Positions 9,807 to 20,898 of a DNA stretch of 64,000 nt are shown piece after piece. The notes below the pieces were generated by a model, which saw only the letters and a list, made by a program, of their open reading frames with translations, searched no databases and was not told where the DNA came from. Source of the DNA: Pseudooceanicola onchidii (GTDB lineage Bacteria > Pseudomonadota > Alphaproteobacteria > Rhodobacterales > Rhodobacteraceae); NCBI RefSeq assembly GCF_004959925.1, contig NZ_SPUW01000002.1, positions 1 through 64,000 on the forward strand. The letters run 5' to 3'. The position numbers and the translations under genes were made by a program. How positions within the stretch are numbered: the stretch's first letter is position 1; the number at the start of each line of letters is the position of its first letter.

Positions 9807-10600
9807 GCGATACCTTCCTTCTTCAGGACGCCCTCGATGCGGTCGACATCGACGGGGTTGTTAAGCTCCCAGAACACGCGGCCCTTGCCCTCGACCGCCA
9901 CGCAGGCGACCGGCCAGCCGTTTTCCAGGAACCGCAGCTGTTCCAACCCTTCGGCCTTTTCCAGCGGGCCCTCGGGCCAGGCGGCATAGGCGGTCAGCGC
10001 GTCGGGCCGATAGGCATAGCAACCAACGTGGTGCCAGACCTGCGGAGGGGTTTCGAGCGATCCGACATACGGCAGCACTTCTTTCGAGAAATAGATCGCC
10101 GTACCGTCCGCGCGCATCACCGCCGTGGTGCCGCCGACGCGGCCCACTTTCCGGTCGGTGACGAAATTGGCCAGCGTTTCCGCGTCGGTCAGCAGCACCG
10201 GGGTCGCCATCTGTGCCTGCGGATGCGCCTTCATATGCGCGACGAGGTCCGAGACGAACCACGCGGGCGTCAGCGGCGCGTCGCCCTGCAGGTTCACCAC
10301 GATCTCGGGCATCTGGGCCAGTTTCGCGACGCCTTCGGCACAGCGTTCCGTGCCGTTGCGTGCGTCAGACGAAGTCATGATGACCTCGGCCCCAAAGGCC
10401 TCTGCTGCCGCGCGGATGCGGTCATCGTCGGTCAGGACATAGACGGCGTCGATGCCATCCACGGCCTTCGCCGCCTCCCATGACCTCTGGATCAGGCTTT
10501 TTTTCTCACCCGTAGCGCCGGTCAGTTCGACCAGCGGCTTGCCCGGATAGCGGGTCGAGGCATAGCGGGCGGGGATGAAGACGACGGTGCTCATGGTCAT
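9803..10600 (-). CDS. kdsB: KdsB, CMP-Kdo synthetase (3-deoxy-manno-octulosonate cytidylyltransferase)
   Basis: A 265-aa cytosolic enzyme that activates Kdo with CTP to give CMP-Kdo. The family N-terminal signature PARYASTRYPGKPL is present, followed by SSDARNGTERCAE and VVNLQGDAPL, a variant of the usual VQGDEP motif. Because the LPS-type KdsB usually reads GDEP, the GDAP variant and the company of kdsD could mean a capsule-associated (KpsU-like) role, but that is inference. It overlaps kdsD and kdsA by 4 bp on either side, so the three genes are translationally coupled. Confidence 0.93.
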   Translation of the reverse strand: MTMSTVVFIPARYASTRYPGKPLVELTGATGEKKSLIQRSWEAAKAVDGIDAVYVLTDDDRIRAAAEAFGAEVIMTSSDARNGTERCAEGVAKLAQMPEIVVNLQGDAPLTPAWFVSDLVAHMKAHPQAQMATPVLLTDAETLANFVTDRKVGRVGGTTAVMRADGTAIYFSKEVLPYVGSLETPPQVWHHVGCYAYRPDALTAYAAWPEGPLEKAEGLEQLRFLENGWPVACVAVEGKGRVFWELNNPVDVDRIEGVLKKEGIA

Positions 10601-11547
10601 TTCACCCCCAGGCGCAAGGCATCGTGGATATGGATCAGCCCTTCCAGCCGCCCCTCGGCATCCACGGCAAAGAGCGCCGAGATCCGGTTGTCGTTCATGA
10701 TGCCAAGCGCGTCGACCAGAAGGATATCGGCGGGGATCGTGCGCGGGTTGGCGGTGGCGACCTCTCCGGCGGTGTGATCCAGCAGGCCCTTGAGGTTCCG
10801 CCGCAAGTCGCCGTCGGTGATGATGCCACGCAGCACCCCGTCCTCGGCCACGGCCACGACGCCAAAGCCCTTGGCCGACATCTCAAGCAGGGTGTCGCCC
10901 ATGGGGGTTGCGGGGGTGACGACCGGCAGGGCGTCGGCCTTGTGCATCACCGCAGCCACGGTCAGAAGTTGCGCGCCAAGCGTGCCGCCGGGATGGAAGG
11001 TCTGGTAATCCGCACGTTCGAACCCGCGCGCCTTCATCAGCGCCACGGCCAGCGCATCGCCAAGCGCCATTGTCAGCGTGGTCGAGGTCGTGGGCGCCAT
11101 GCCGATGGCGCAGGCTTCGGGCGCGTCGGACAGTTGCAGCAGGTGGTCGGATTGCTTGGACAGCGTGCTGTCGGCACGTTTGGTCACGCCGATCAGGGGA
11201 ATGTCGAAGCGGCGGGTATGGGCGATGATATCGGCCAGTTCCTTCGACTCGCCCGAGTTCGAGATCAGGATCACCGCGTCCGAGCGGGTGATCATGCCCA
11301 GGTCCCCGTGGCTGGCTTCGCCCGGGTGGACGAACTGCGCCGGCGTCCCGGTCGAGGCCAGCGTCGCCGCGATCTTGGCCGCCACATGGCCCGACTTACC
11401 CATGCCCGACACGATCACGCGGCCCGGCACCTTCAGCAGCGTGTCGACGACATCGGCAAAATCCTCGGTCAGTTCCGAGGCCAGCTGGGCCAGCGCCGCG
11501 CTTTCCGTGGTCAGAACGGCGCGGGCGGTATCAAGCGCGGATGTCAT
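10597..11547 (-). CDS. kdsD: KdsD/KpsF, D-arabinose-5-phosphate isomerase
   Basis: A 316-aa isomerase that turns ribulose 5-phosphate into arabinose 5-phosphate for KdsA. It has an N-terminal SIS domain (GMGKSGHVAAKIAATLAS, ISNSGES and the PTTSTT loop) and two C-terminal CBS domains (about residues 195-316). I placed the start at the ATG at 11547, preceded by GGAAGG on the minus strand; a longer frame reaching 11670 adds 41 non-conserved residues. It leads the Kdo operon. Group 2 capsule loci carry such a gene as kpsF, and the window also contains a KpsMTE system 23 kb away. Confidence 0.94.
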   Translation of the reverse strand: MTSALDTARAVLTTESAALAQLASELTEDFADVVDTLLKVPGRVIVSGMGKSGHVAAKIAATLASTGTPAQFVHPGEASHGDLGMITRSDAVILISNSGESKELADIIAHTRRFDIPLIGVTKRADSTLSKQSDHLLQLSDAPEACAIGMAPTTSTTLTMALGDALAVALMKARGFERADYQTFHPGGTLGAQLLTVAAVMHKADALPVVTPATPMGDTLLEMSAKGFGVVAVAEDGVLRGIITDGDLRRNLKGLLDHTAGEVATANPRTIPADILLVDALGIMNDNRISALFAVDAEGRLEGLIHIHDALRLGVK

Positions 11548-11617
11548 GGGCAGGCCTTCCGGAAGTCGTGTTGATCCGGGTGATAGCGCCGATGCACGGC
11601 ACTGTCCAACGCCGTGC

Positions 11618-12019
11618 TCAGACCGCCTCGCAGTCGAGATAGCGATAGGTGTCCCCCGTGGCGCCGTCACCCTGATCGGTGCGCAGCAGGATCATGCCGC
11701 CATCCTGGGATTCAAAGGTGATCTGCCGCGTCCAGCTTTGGCCTTCACCGGTAAAGGCATAGTCGGCCTGAAGGCGCGTACTGTCGCCGCCGGTGATCTG
11801 CGTCAGGGTCGCGCGGGCTTCGTAGAAGCGAAGGGTATCCGGACCCACGACCATCAGCCCCTTGTTGTCGTCGCGCGTCGGGTCACAGTCGTTTTCGGTC
11901 AGACCCCACCTGCCCTGCATCACCTGCGGGATCTGGTCGGGTGTGTCGGGCGCCAGAAGCGGCTGGCAGGCCGCCACGGCAAAGGCGGTCAGCATGATCG
12001 GGATCGTCAGGGTCTTCAT
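11618..12019 (-). CDS. Small lipoprotein of unknown function
   Basis: A 133-aa protein with a lipoprotein signal: a charged start, a hydrophobic core and the lipobox AVAAC with Cys18. The mature part contains the motif GRWGLTENDCDPTRDDNKG and ends in a cysteine-containing YLDCEAV tail, so Cys18 is lipidated and the other two cysteines could form a disulfide. It looks like a small beta-rich family common in this bacterial family, but I cannot assign a function. It lies 70 bp upstream of kdsD on the same strand and may or may not be co-transcribed. Confidence 0.65.
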   Translation of the reverse strand: MKTLTIPIMLTAFAVAACQPLLAPDTPDQIPQVMQGRWGLTENDCDPTRDDNKGLMVVGPDTLRFYEARATLTQITGGDSTRLQADYAFTGEGQSWTRQITFESQDGGMILLRTDQGDGATGDTYRYLDCEAV

Positions 12020-12215
12020 GGGGTTTCCTTCGGTCTTCGATGATCAACACGCGACGTGGCGATCACGTTCCAGCGCCTGACACGGCCGTGACATCGCGGC
12101 CCGGATCACCAGCGTATCACCATCCGCCGATCACGTCCCCGTTACGTCGCAGGCCTGTTCGGCCCGGCTAATTCGGCCTCGCGAAAATCAAGCTGACCCT
12201 ACGGAAATTTGAACG

Positions 12216-12244
12216 TGATCCACCGCCAAGGGGGCGGCGTAGCC
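12216..12244 (+). promoter_or_regulatory. Possible ECF (RpoE-like) sigma promoter of the fasciclin gene
   Basis: TGATCC at 12216-12221 is followed after 18 bp by TAGCC at 12240-12244. The first hexamer and spacing fit the RpoE-ChrR promoter type of Rhodobacter (TGATCC, about 18 bp, TAAGA), but the -10 element matches only in its first two bases. The implied leader would be about 40 nt. Confidence 0.3.
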
Positions 12245-12289
12245 CTTGCGATGCCACTGACGGCATTCTTCAAAAACCTGGAGAGACCA

Positions 12290-12778
12290 ATGCTTCGCAG
12301 AACCCTTCTTTCGCTCACCGCCGCCACCCTGATCGCCGGGCCTGCCCTCGCCGAATCCCACGGCATGAAGAAAGACATCGTCGACACGGCAGCCGAGGCC
12401 GGATCGTTCTCGACCCTGCTGGCCGCCGCCGAAGCCGCGGGCCTTGTCGAGACGCTGAAGGGCGAAGGCCCGCTGACCGTCTTCGCCCCGACCGACGACG
12501 CCTTTGCAGCCCTGCCCGAAGGCACCGTCGACACGCTGCTGCTGCCGGAAAACAAGGACCAGCTGACCGCGATCCTGACCTATCACGTGGTCCCGGGCGC
12601 AGTGAAATCCACCGACCTGAGCGACGACATGACCGCCGCCACCGTTCAGGGCGGCGAGATCACCGTCGATCTGGGTGACAAGGTGATGATCAACGATGCC
12701 ACCGTCGTGACGCCGGACATCGAAGCCTCGAACGGGGTGATCCACGTCATCGACAAGGTGCTGATGCCCGCGATGTAA
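12290..12778 (+). CDS. Secreted fasciclin (FAS1) domain protein
   Basis: A 162-aa protein with an N-terminal signal peptide ([19 protein letters not shown], cleavage near ALA-E) and a single FAS1 domain. The two FAS1 signatures are visible as [11 protein letters not shown] and LTYHVVPG. Bacterial FAS1 proteins are periplasmic or surface proteins linked to adhesion or stress, without known catalysis. The start is set at the ATG preceded by GGAGAG; the open frame continues 27 codons upstream but without a ribosome site. It is monocistronic, with a strong terminator 50 bp downstream. Confidence 0.88.
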   Translation: MLRRTLLSLTAATLIAGPALAESHGMKKDIVDTAAEAGSFSTLLAAAEAAGLVETLKGEGPLTVFAPTDDAFAALPEGTVDTLLLPENKDQLTAILTYHVVPGAVKSTDLSDDMTAATVQGGEITVDLGDKVMINDATVVTPDIEASNGVIHVIDKVLMPAM

Positions 12779-12826
12779 GACGGATTTCAGATCCGGTCTC
12801 GTCCAACTCACTCACGGATCTGAACA

Positions 12827-12860
12827 GGCCCGTCGGAGACATCCGGCGGGCCGTTTTCTT
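12827..12860 (+). terminator. Terminator of the fasciclin gene
   Basis: An 11-bp inverted repeat with one mismatch (12827-12837 with 12842-12852, loop GACA) is followed by GTTTTCTT. Confidence 0.8.
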
Positions 12861-12878
12861 GCCAACTGCCTTGGATCT

Positions 12879-13298
12879 TCACTTGCGTGAGATCGTCAGC
12901 GGCACCTCGAAGGACAGGTCGAAATCTTCGAAGTCGGACTGCTCAAAGCTCATCACCCAGGTGCTGTCGACCGCCAGCCGCAGCGACCCGCCCGCGTCCT
13001 GCGCAAAGGTCAGCCGGGTGATGTCGACCGGGTTGTGCGCGTGGTGGAAATAGACCGATCCGTCGATATAGCCGTCCTCGGGATTGCGCGGGAAATCCAG
13101 CGTCTGACCGACGAAGACCATCGGGTCGTCGGTCTTCAGCTCGACCGCTTCACCGCGAAACGGATATTCGAACCGCTCGAACTTGCCGTCGACCTCAACG
13201 TCAAAAGGGGCAAAGTCGATATCCAGCGACCAGTCGCCATGTGCCGGGTACAACCGGGCCGCGACAGGTTTGATCTTGTCTTTGAGAATAATGGGCAT
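12879..13298 (-). CDS. Conserved-looking protein of unknown function
   Basis: I do not recognise this 139-aa protein. It has no signal peptide or membrane helix, is acidic, and is rich in beta-type alternation with phenylalanine and aspartate (for example FAPFDVEVDGKFERFEYPF). Codon use is like the neighbours and the frame is clean from ATG to stop, so it is probably a real cytosolic protein. It lies between the converging fasciclin terminator and the clpB terminator and appears to be transcribed alone. Confidence 0.55.
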   Translation of the reverse strand: MPIILKDKIKPVAARLYPAHGDWSLDIDFAPFDVEVDGKFERFEYPFRGEAVELKTDDPMVFVGQTLDFPRNPEDGYIDGSVYFHHAHNPVDITRLTFAQDAGGSLRLAVDSTWVMSFEQSDFEDFDLSFEVPLTISRK

Positions 13299-13360
13299 GT
13301 GTCACCATGAAACCGCGCGACAGGCGCGTGCCCCATCTGAATGCCTTATCCGCGCAATAG

Positions 13361-13388
13361 AAAAGGGGCGATCTGCATCGCCCCTTCC
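13361..13388 (-). terminator. Terminator of clpB
   Basis: A perfect 10-bp inverted repeat (13363-13372 with 13377-13386, loop CTGC) with an A run on its plus-strand left side lies 25 bp after the clpB stop. Confidence 0.8.
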
Positions 13389-13411
13389 GATTTTCCCGTG
13401 ACCGTGTCGGG

Positions 13412-16030
<2,619 letters not shown>

Positions 16031-16241
16031 GGCTCTCTCCTTCTGACAAGCGTTCCCTATGGACACACCCTATATAGGCATGCGGCCCGGAACCTTGATC
16101 TGGATGTGGGGTCGGCAATCGGCGGGTTCAAGCCGATCGCGACGGATTTGAGCGGGATTCTACGGAACTCTTTGCACCGTGATTGGGTTTTTACTGCAAG
16201 GCACCCCAGATTGGGGACATCGTAGCAGTCAGGAGGGTCCC

Positions 16242-16541
16242 ATGACGACCACCCAGATCAACCACGTCACCTACAACCCCGCGAGCCGGGCATTCGAGGC
16301 CCGCGTCACCCTGCGCGAGAACGGGACGGAATACACCTATCCCTGCGCCCTGCGCGGACCTCTCGACATGGACAGCGGCGTCGTGACCCGCAAACTGGCC
16401 GAAATGGCCCTGCGTCGGCACAGCCGCGACTATCGCCCGATGCATTCGCAGCGGCCCGACAACATCCTTGCCCATGTGCCCGCCGAGATCACCTCGGCCA
16501 CGGACGCGCTGTGGCAACGGATGCTCGGCCACGCGGCCTGA
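16242..16541 (+). CDS. Small protein of unknown function
   Basis: A 99-aa protein that I do not recognise. It starts at an ATG 5 bp after AGGAGGG, a very strong ribosome site, which supports it being real. The N-terminal half reads as a beta sheet (NHVTYNPASRAFEARVTLRE) with a single cysteine; the C-terminal half is helical and basic. It is divergent from clpB and 210 bp upstream of pyrF. No signal peptide or membrane segment is visible. Confidence 0.6.
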   Translation: MTTTQINHVTYNPASRAFEARVTLRENGTEYTYPCALRGPLDMDSGVVTRKLAEMALRRHSRDYRPMHSQRPDNILAHVPAEITSATDALWQRMLGHAA

Positions 16542-16752
16542 GACACCCCTTCCGGTCCGCCACCCTGTCCCTTAGGGCGGATCGGCCCCGCGCCCGCCTG
16601 TCGGGTTAGCGGAAGAGGTCGGGAGGGATCGCGGCGCGCTGCCCGATCCGCGATCCTTCCCGGCCTTTCCTTTGGCCCGGCCTTCCCTTTCGCCGCTTTC
16701 CTTATGTGCCGACCCGGCCTATGTCGGGGTGCACCACAGCGGGAGAGACGCC

Positions 16753-17454
16753 ATGACCACCCCCTCGGACAAGCTTATCGTCGCGCTCGACGTCCCGAAT
16801 GCTCTGGACGGGCTGGCGCTGGCCGAGCGCCTGGGTGACGCGGTCAGCTTCTACAAGATCGGTTTGGGGATGCTGACCGGCGGCGGACTGGCGCTGGCCA
16901 ATGAGCTCAAGCAGGATCACGGCAAGCGTATCTTCCTCGACATGAAGCTGTTCGACATCGGCGCCACGGTCGAAGCGGCCGTGCGCGGGCTGGTGCAGTT
17001 CGACATCGACTTCCTGACGGTGCACGGCGATCCGCACGTGGTGCGTGCGGCCAAGGAGGGTGCGGCGGGATCGAACACCAAAATCCTTGGCGTGACGATC
17101 CTGACCTCGCTGGATCGGGCAGATCTGGATGACGGCCTGATGATCCCCGGCACGCCGCGCGACCTGGTGATCGAACGCGCATCACGCGCATTCGAGGCCG
17201 GGGCCGACGGCATCATCTGTTCCCCGCAGGAGGCCGCTGCAGTGCGCGCGCTTGGCAATTCCGACGGTCGGCTGATCGTGACCCCGGGCGTGCGGCCCGC
17301 CGGAGCGGCGCTTGGCGATCAGAAACGCGTGGCAACGCCCGCCTCGGCGATCGGCGACGGCGCGGATCACATCGTCGTCGGGCGGCCTGTCTGGACGGCG
17401 GACGACCCGCGTGCTGCGGCAGCGGCGATCCAGGCCGAGATCCGCGATCTTTGA
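16753..17454 (+). CDS. pyrF: PyrF, orotidine 5'-phosphate decarboxylase
   Basis: A 233-aa TIM-barrel enzyme for the last step of UMP synthesis. The catalytic DxKxxD-type array is present as LDMKLFDIGATV near residue 62, the substrate loop LTVHGDPH follows, and the C-terminal phosphate-gripper segment reads VVGRPVWTADDPR. The ATG at 16753 follows GGGAGAG; upstream in-frame codons lack a ribosome site. The gene is not in an obvious operon and is followed by a GC-rich repeat element. Confidence 0.95.
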   Translation: MTTPSDKLIVALDVPNALDGLALAERLGDAVSFYKIGLGMLTGGGLALANELKQDHGKRIFLDMKLFDIGATVEAAVRGLVQFDIDFLTVHGDPHVVRAAKEGAAGSNTKILGVTILTSLDRADLDDGLMIPGTPRDLVIERASRAFEAGADGIICSPQEAAAVRALGNSDGRLIVTPGVRPAGAALGDQKRVATPASAIGDGADHIVVGRPVWTADDPRAAAAAIQAEIRDL

Positions 17455-17460
17455 GCGGCG

Positions 17461-17525
17461 TCGAGGGGGCTCTGCCCCCCGGCCTGCGGCCTCCCCCCGA
17501 GGTATTTGGGACCAGAAGAAGACAG
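17461..17525. repeat. GC-rich interspersed repeat element, copy 1
   Basis: This intergenic element has a G-run/C-run hairpin (GGGGGCTCTGCCCCCC), a CCCCCGAGGTATTT box and a CCAGAAGAAG tail. The reverse complement of 53018-53078 shows the same order of parts. Elements of this design are frequent between genes in Rhodobacteraceae genomes, from general knowledge. It lies between pyrF and ffh. Confidence 0.6.
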
Positions 17526-17742
17526 TCTTGAGGGTCCGACGGCCCCCGCTTTCCTTGACAGCAAGGTGTCTGGCGCCTAAACGCCCCCTCAATACCCGGA
17601 GTCTATGTTGATTCCGGTCCCTTGCCGTATTGCGGGGATCGCCACCAGTCAGCGCGTCGCGCCCACTGGTGCGCTTGTGCTTTGAACCGTTCCTGACCAC
17701 ATCAGGGGCATTGTCTGGAAAAGGTCGCAGGAGGGCCGAGGC

Positions 17743-19260
17743 ATGTTTGAAAATCTATCCGAACGCCTCTCTGGTGTCTTCGACCGGCTGACCAAGCAGG
17801 GCGCGCTGAGCGACGAGGACGTCAAGACCGCGCTGCGCGAAGTGCGTGTTGCCCTGCTTGAGGCCGACGTGTCGCTGCCGGTGGCCCGCGATTTCGTCAA
17901 GGCGGTGCAGGACAAGGCCACGGGCCAGGCGGTGACCAAGTCGATCACGCCCGGCCAGCAGGTCGTGAAGATCGTGCATGACGAATTGGTCGGCGTGCTG
18001 GCGGGTGATCCGGACGCGGATCCCGGCAAACTGAAGATCGACAACCCGCCCGCACCGATCCTGATGGTCGGTCTGCAGGGCTCGGGCAAGACGACGACCA
18101 CCGCCAAGCTGGCGAAGCGGCTGAAGGAAAAAGAGGGCAAGCGCGTCCTCATGGCGTCCTTGGACGTGAACCGCCCGGCCGCGATGGAACAGCTGGAAAT
18201 CCTCGGCCGCCAGATCGGCGTGGACACCCTGCCGATCGTCAAGGGCGAGGATCCCGTGGCGATTGCCAAGCGGGCCAAGACGCAGGCGGCGCTTGGTGGG
18301 TATGACGTCTACATGCTCGACACCGCGGGTCGTCTGCACATCGATCAGGAGCTGATCGCCCAGGCCGCCGCCGTGCGCGACGTGGCCAACCCGCGCGAGA
18401 CGCTTCTGGTGGTCGACGGCCTGACCGGCCAGGACGCGGTGAACGTCGCGACCGAGTTCGACGACAAGATCGGCGTGACCGGCGTGGTCCTCACCCGGAT
18501 GGACGGTGACGGGCGTGGCGGTGCCGCGCTGTCGATGCGTGCCGTGACCGGTAAGCCCATCAAGTTCGTCGGCCTTGGCGAAAAGATGGACGCCATCGAG
18601 ACGTTCGAGCCGGACCGGATCGCGGGCCGCATCCTTGGCATGGGCGACATCGTGGCCCTGGTCGAGAAGGCGCAGGCCACGATCGAGGCCGAACAGGCCG
18701 AGAAGATGATGAAGCGGTTCCAGAAGGGTCGCTTCAACATGAACGACCTGCGGATGCAGCTGGAACAGATGCAGAAGATGGGCGGCATGGAAGGCATCAT
18801 GGGCATGATGCCGGGCATGGGCAAACTGGCCGGTCAGGCCAAGGAAGCCGGGTTCGACGACAAGGTGATCACGCGGCAGATCGCGCTGATCCAGTCGATG
18901 ACCAAGATGGAACGCGCCAATCCCCAACTGCTGCAGGCCTCGCGCAAGAAACGGATCGCCGCCGGGTCGGGGATGGAGGTCGCCGACCTCAACAAGCTGC
19001 TCAAGATGCACCGGCAGATGTCGGACATGATGAAGAAGATGGGCAAGGGCGGCATGCTGAAACAGGCCATGAAGGGCATGTTCGGCAAGGGCGGCGATGT
19101 GCCCGAAGGCTTTGATCCGTCCAAGATGGACAGCCGTGCCATCGAACAGGCGGCCAAGCAGATGCAGAAATCCGGTGCCATGGGCAAGATGCCCGGCCTT
19201 CCCGGTCTGGGCGGTGGCGCCCTGCCCCCGGGTCTGAGCGGGTTCGGCAAGAAGAAATGA
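17743..19260 (+). CDS. ffh: Ffh, signal recognition particle GTPase
   Basis: A 505-aa protein (SRP54) that binds 4.5S RNA and nascent membrane-protein signal sequences. The N domain spans about 1-90, and the G domain shows Walker A GLQGSGKTTTTAKLA (about 107), DTAGRLHID and TRMDGDGRGGAALS. The methionine-rich M domain (about 300-505) contains many MGxM clusters and ends in a glycine/proline tail. Its TGA overlaps the ATG of the first GNAT gene by 4 bp, so ffh is coupled to the acetyltransferase string that follows. No SRP RNA gene was recognised nearby. Confidence 0.97.
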   Translation: MFENLSERLSGVFDRLTKQGALSDEDVKTALREVRVALLEADVSLPVARDFVKAVQDKATGQAVTKSITPGQQVVKIVHDELVGVLAGDPDADPGKLKIDNPPAPILMVGLQGSGKTTTTAKLAKRLKEKEGKRVLMASLDVNRPAAMEQLEILGRQIGVDTLPIVKGEDPVAIAKRAKTQAALGGYDVYMLDTAGRLHIDQELIAQAAAVRDVANPRETLLVVDGLTGQDAVNVATEFDDKIGVTGVVLTRMDGDGRGGAALSMRAVTGKPIKFVGLGEKMDAIETFEPDRIAGRILGMGDIVALVEKAQATIEAEQAEKMMKRFQKGRFNMNDLRMQLEQMQKMGGMEGIMGMMPGMGKLAGQAKEAGFDDKVITRQIALIQSMTKMERANPQLLQASRKKRIAAGSGMEVADLNKLLKMHRQMSDMMKKMGKGGMLKQAMKGMFGKGGDVPEGFDPSKMDSRAIEQAAKQMQKSGAMGKMPGLPGLGGGALPPGLSGFGKKK

Positions 19261-19811
19261 TCGTCGCGACGCCCCCTTCCCCGGTGATCGAGACCGAGCG
19301 GCTGCGTCTGGTGTCCCCCGCCAGCCCGGAGTTCAACGCACAGGAAATGTTCCTCGTGCCGGGTGCTCCGCAGTTTCTCGATCATCATCCGGACGAGGAG
19401 GCGACCTGGTGGTCCGTCGCGACCATCATCGGGCACTGGCACCTGCGCGGCTATGGCCTGTTTGCGGTGATGGACCGTGAAACCGGCGAAGCCTATGGCC
19501 TTGTCGGCCCCTGGTTTCCGCGCGGCTGGCCCGAACGGGAACTGTCGTGGAACCTGATCGAAGGGGCCGAAGGGCGCGGCATCGCCGAAGAGGCCGCGCG
19601 CGGCGTGCTGGACTGGCTCTTCACCGATCAGAAATGGCCCTCGATCATCTCGCTCGTCGATCCGGGCAACGAGGCCTCGGTGCGTCTGGTCCAGAAGCTG
19701 GGCGCGCGGGCCGAAGGCACCTTTGCGCACGAGATGGCCGGCGAATTCCGCATCTGGCGGCATGTGCCCCGGACGCTCGCGGGCAAGAAGCTGCTTGAGG
19801 GGCTGTCATGA
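19257..19811 (+). CDS. GNAT family N-acetyltransferase, paralogue 1 of 5
   Basis: A 184-aa RimJ/RimL-type GNAT, predicted to move an acetyl group from CoA to an amine or protein N-terminus; the substrate is unknown. The N-terminal ETERLRLVSPA strand is typical of the family. It shares with its four neighbours the motif xGHWxxxGYG and a WPExEL/IxW box (here IGHWHLRGYGLF and GWPERELSW), and the acetyl-CoA loop EGAEGRGIAEEA. Its ATG overlaps ffh by 4 bp and its TGA overlaps the next gene by 4 bp. Confidence 0.88.
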   Translation: MIVATPPSPVIETERLRLVSPASPEFNAQEMFLVPGAPQFLDHHPDEEATWWSVATIIGHWHLRGYGLFAVMDRETGEAYGLVGPWFPRGWPERELSWNLIEGAEGRGIAEEAARGVLDWLFTDQKWPSIISLVDPGNEASVRLVQKLGARAEGTFAHEMAGEFRIWRHVPRTLAGKKLLEGLS

Positions 19812-20347
19812 CGATCCCGGTTCTCACCACCGAACGGCTGACCCTGCGCGCGCCCGAGCAGCGGGATTTCGACGTGTTCGCGGCCTTCTACGCCTCGGAC
19901 CGCGCCCGTTTCATCGGCGGCCCGCTGGACCGTGAACGCGCGTGGCGGCAGCTGGCGACCGAGGCCGGGCATTGGCAGCTGCTGGGCTATGGCCGCTGGA
20001 TCGTCGCGGATCGCGCGACGGACGACGCGCTTGGCATGGTCGGCATCTGGAACCCCGAAGGCTGGCCCGAGCCGGAGATCGGCTGGGACCTGTTCGACGG
20101 TGCCGAGGGCAAGGGCTATGCGACCGAAGCCGCCGAAGCCGCCCGCGCCTATGCCTATGACATTCTGGGCTGGGACACCGTGATTTCGCTGGTGGCCCCC
20201 GCCAACACGGGATCCGCCGCCGTCGCCACGCGTCTTGGCGCCGTGAAGGACGCCGAGTTTGACCATCCGCGTCTTGGGCACCTGCATGTCTACCGCCACC
20301 CCGGCCCGCAGGATCTGGTGAATGGCGGGGCGGAGGCCTACGCATGA
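19808..20347 (+). CDS. GNAT family N-acetyltransferase, paralogue 2 of 5
   Basis: A 179-aa GNAT with the strand TTERLTLRAPEQRDFDVF, the shared AGHWQLLGYGRW and GWPEPEIGW boxes, and the acetyl-CoA binding segment GAEGKGYATEAAEAARAY. It is close in layout to paralogue 3. Coupled by 4-bp ATGA overlaps on both sides. The substrate cannot be read from the sequence. Confidence 0.88.
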   Translation: MTIPVLTTERLTLRAPEQRDFDVFAAFYASDRARFIGGPLDRERAWRQLATEAGHWQLLGYGRWIVADRATDDALGMVGIWNPEGWPEPEIGWDLFDGAEGKGYATEAAEAARAYAYDILGWDTVISLVAPANTGSAAVATRLGAVKDAEFDHPRLGHLHVYRHPGPQDLVNGGAEAYA

Positions 20348-20898
20348 CCCAGCCCCTGACCATGCCCGTCCACGACATCCCCGTCCCCCGGCTTGAGACC
20401 GAGCGGCTGGTGCTGCGCGGCCCCGAGGCGCGGGATTTCCCGATCGTCGCCGAATTTCACAAGGATGCCGAACGGACGAAATACATCGGCGGCCCGGTGA
20501 CGCGCGATTTCGACGTCTGGGGCGCCTTCTGCCGGGCGATCGGGCACTGGATGTGGCACGGCTATGGCTTCTGGACGCTTGAGGAGAAAGCGACCGGGCA
20601 GGCCGTGGGGCGTGTCGGGCTGCTCAACCACGTCAGCTGGCCGGAACCCGAAATCGGCTGGCATGCCTTTGCCGCCGGTGAAGGGCGCGGACTGGTGGCC
20701 GAAGCGGCGGTGGCGATCCGGGCCCATGCGGCACACGACCTTGGGCTGGACCGGCTGATCAGCCAGATCCACCCCGACAACCTGCGCTCTCGGGCGCTGG
20801 CAGACCGACTCGGCGCGGTGGTCGAACAGGAAACAGAGCTATTGGGAGAGCCCTGCCTGATCTATCGCCACCCGTCAATTGCGGAGGGCGCGGCATGA
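20344..20898 (+). CDS. GNAT family N-acetyltransferase, paralogue 3 of 5
   Basis: A 184-aa GNAT with an 11-residue N-terminal extension before RLETERLVLRGPEARDF, the boxes IGHWMWHGYGFW and SWPEPEIGW, and the loop GEGRGLVAEAAVAIRAHA. It begins in a 4-bp overlap with paralogue 2 and ends where paralogue 4 can start. The conservation of the aromatic GHW box across all five copies suggests a common substrate-binding feature. Confidence 0.88.
   Translation: MTQPLTMPVHDIPVPRLETERLVLRGPEARDFPIVAEFHKDAERTKYIGGPVTRDFDVWGAFCRAIGHWMWHGYGFWTLEEKATGQAVGRVGLLNHVSWPEPEIGWHAFAAGEGRGLVAEAAVAIRAHAAHDLGLDRLISQIHPDNLRSRALADRLGAVVEQETELLGEPCLIYRHPSIAEGAA

Noticed and set aside
16100-16190. tRNA-like sequence with a GGGTTCAAGCC segment
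   Set aside because: No acceptor stem, anticodon arm or CCA-side pairing could be formed around it.
17455-17742. 4.5S SRP RNA gene before ffh
   Set aside because: I could not find the conserved GGAA/tetraloop hairpin arrangement; the stretch contains a GC repeat element instead.
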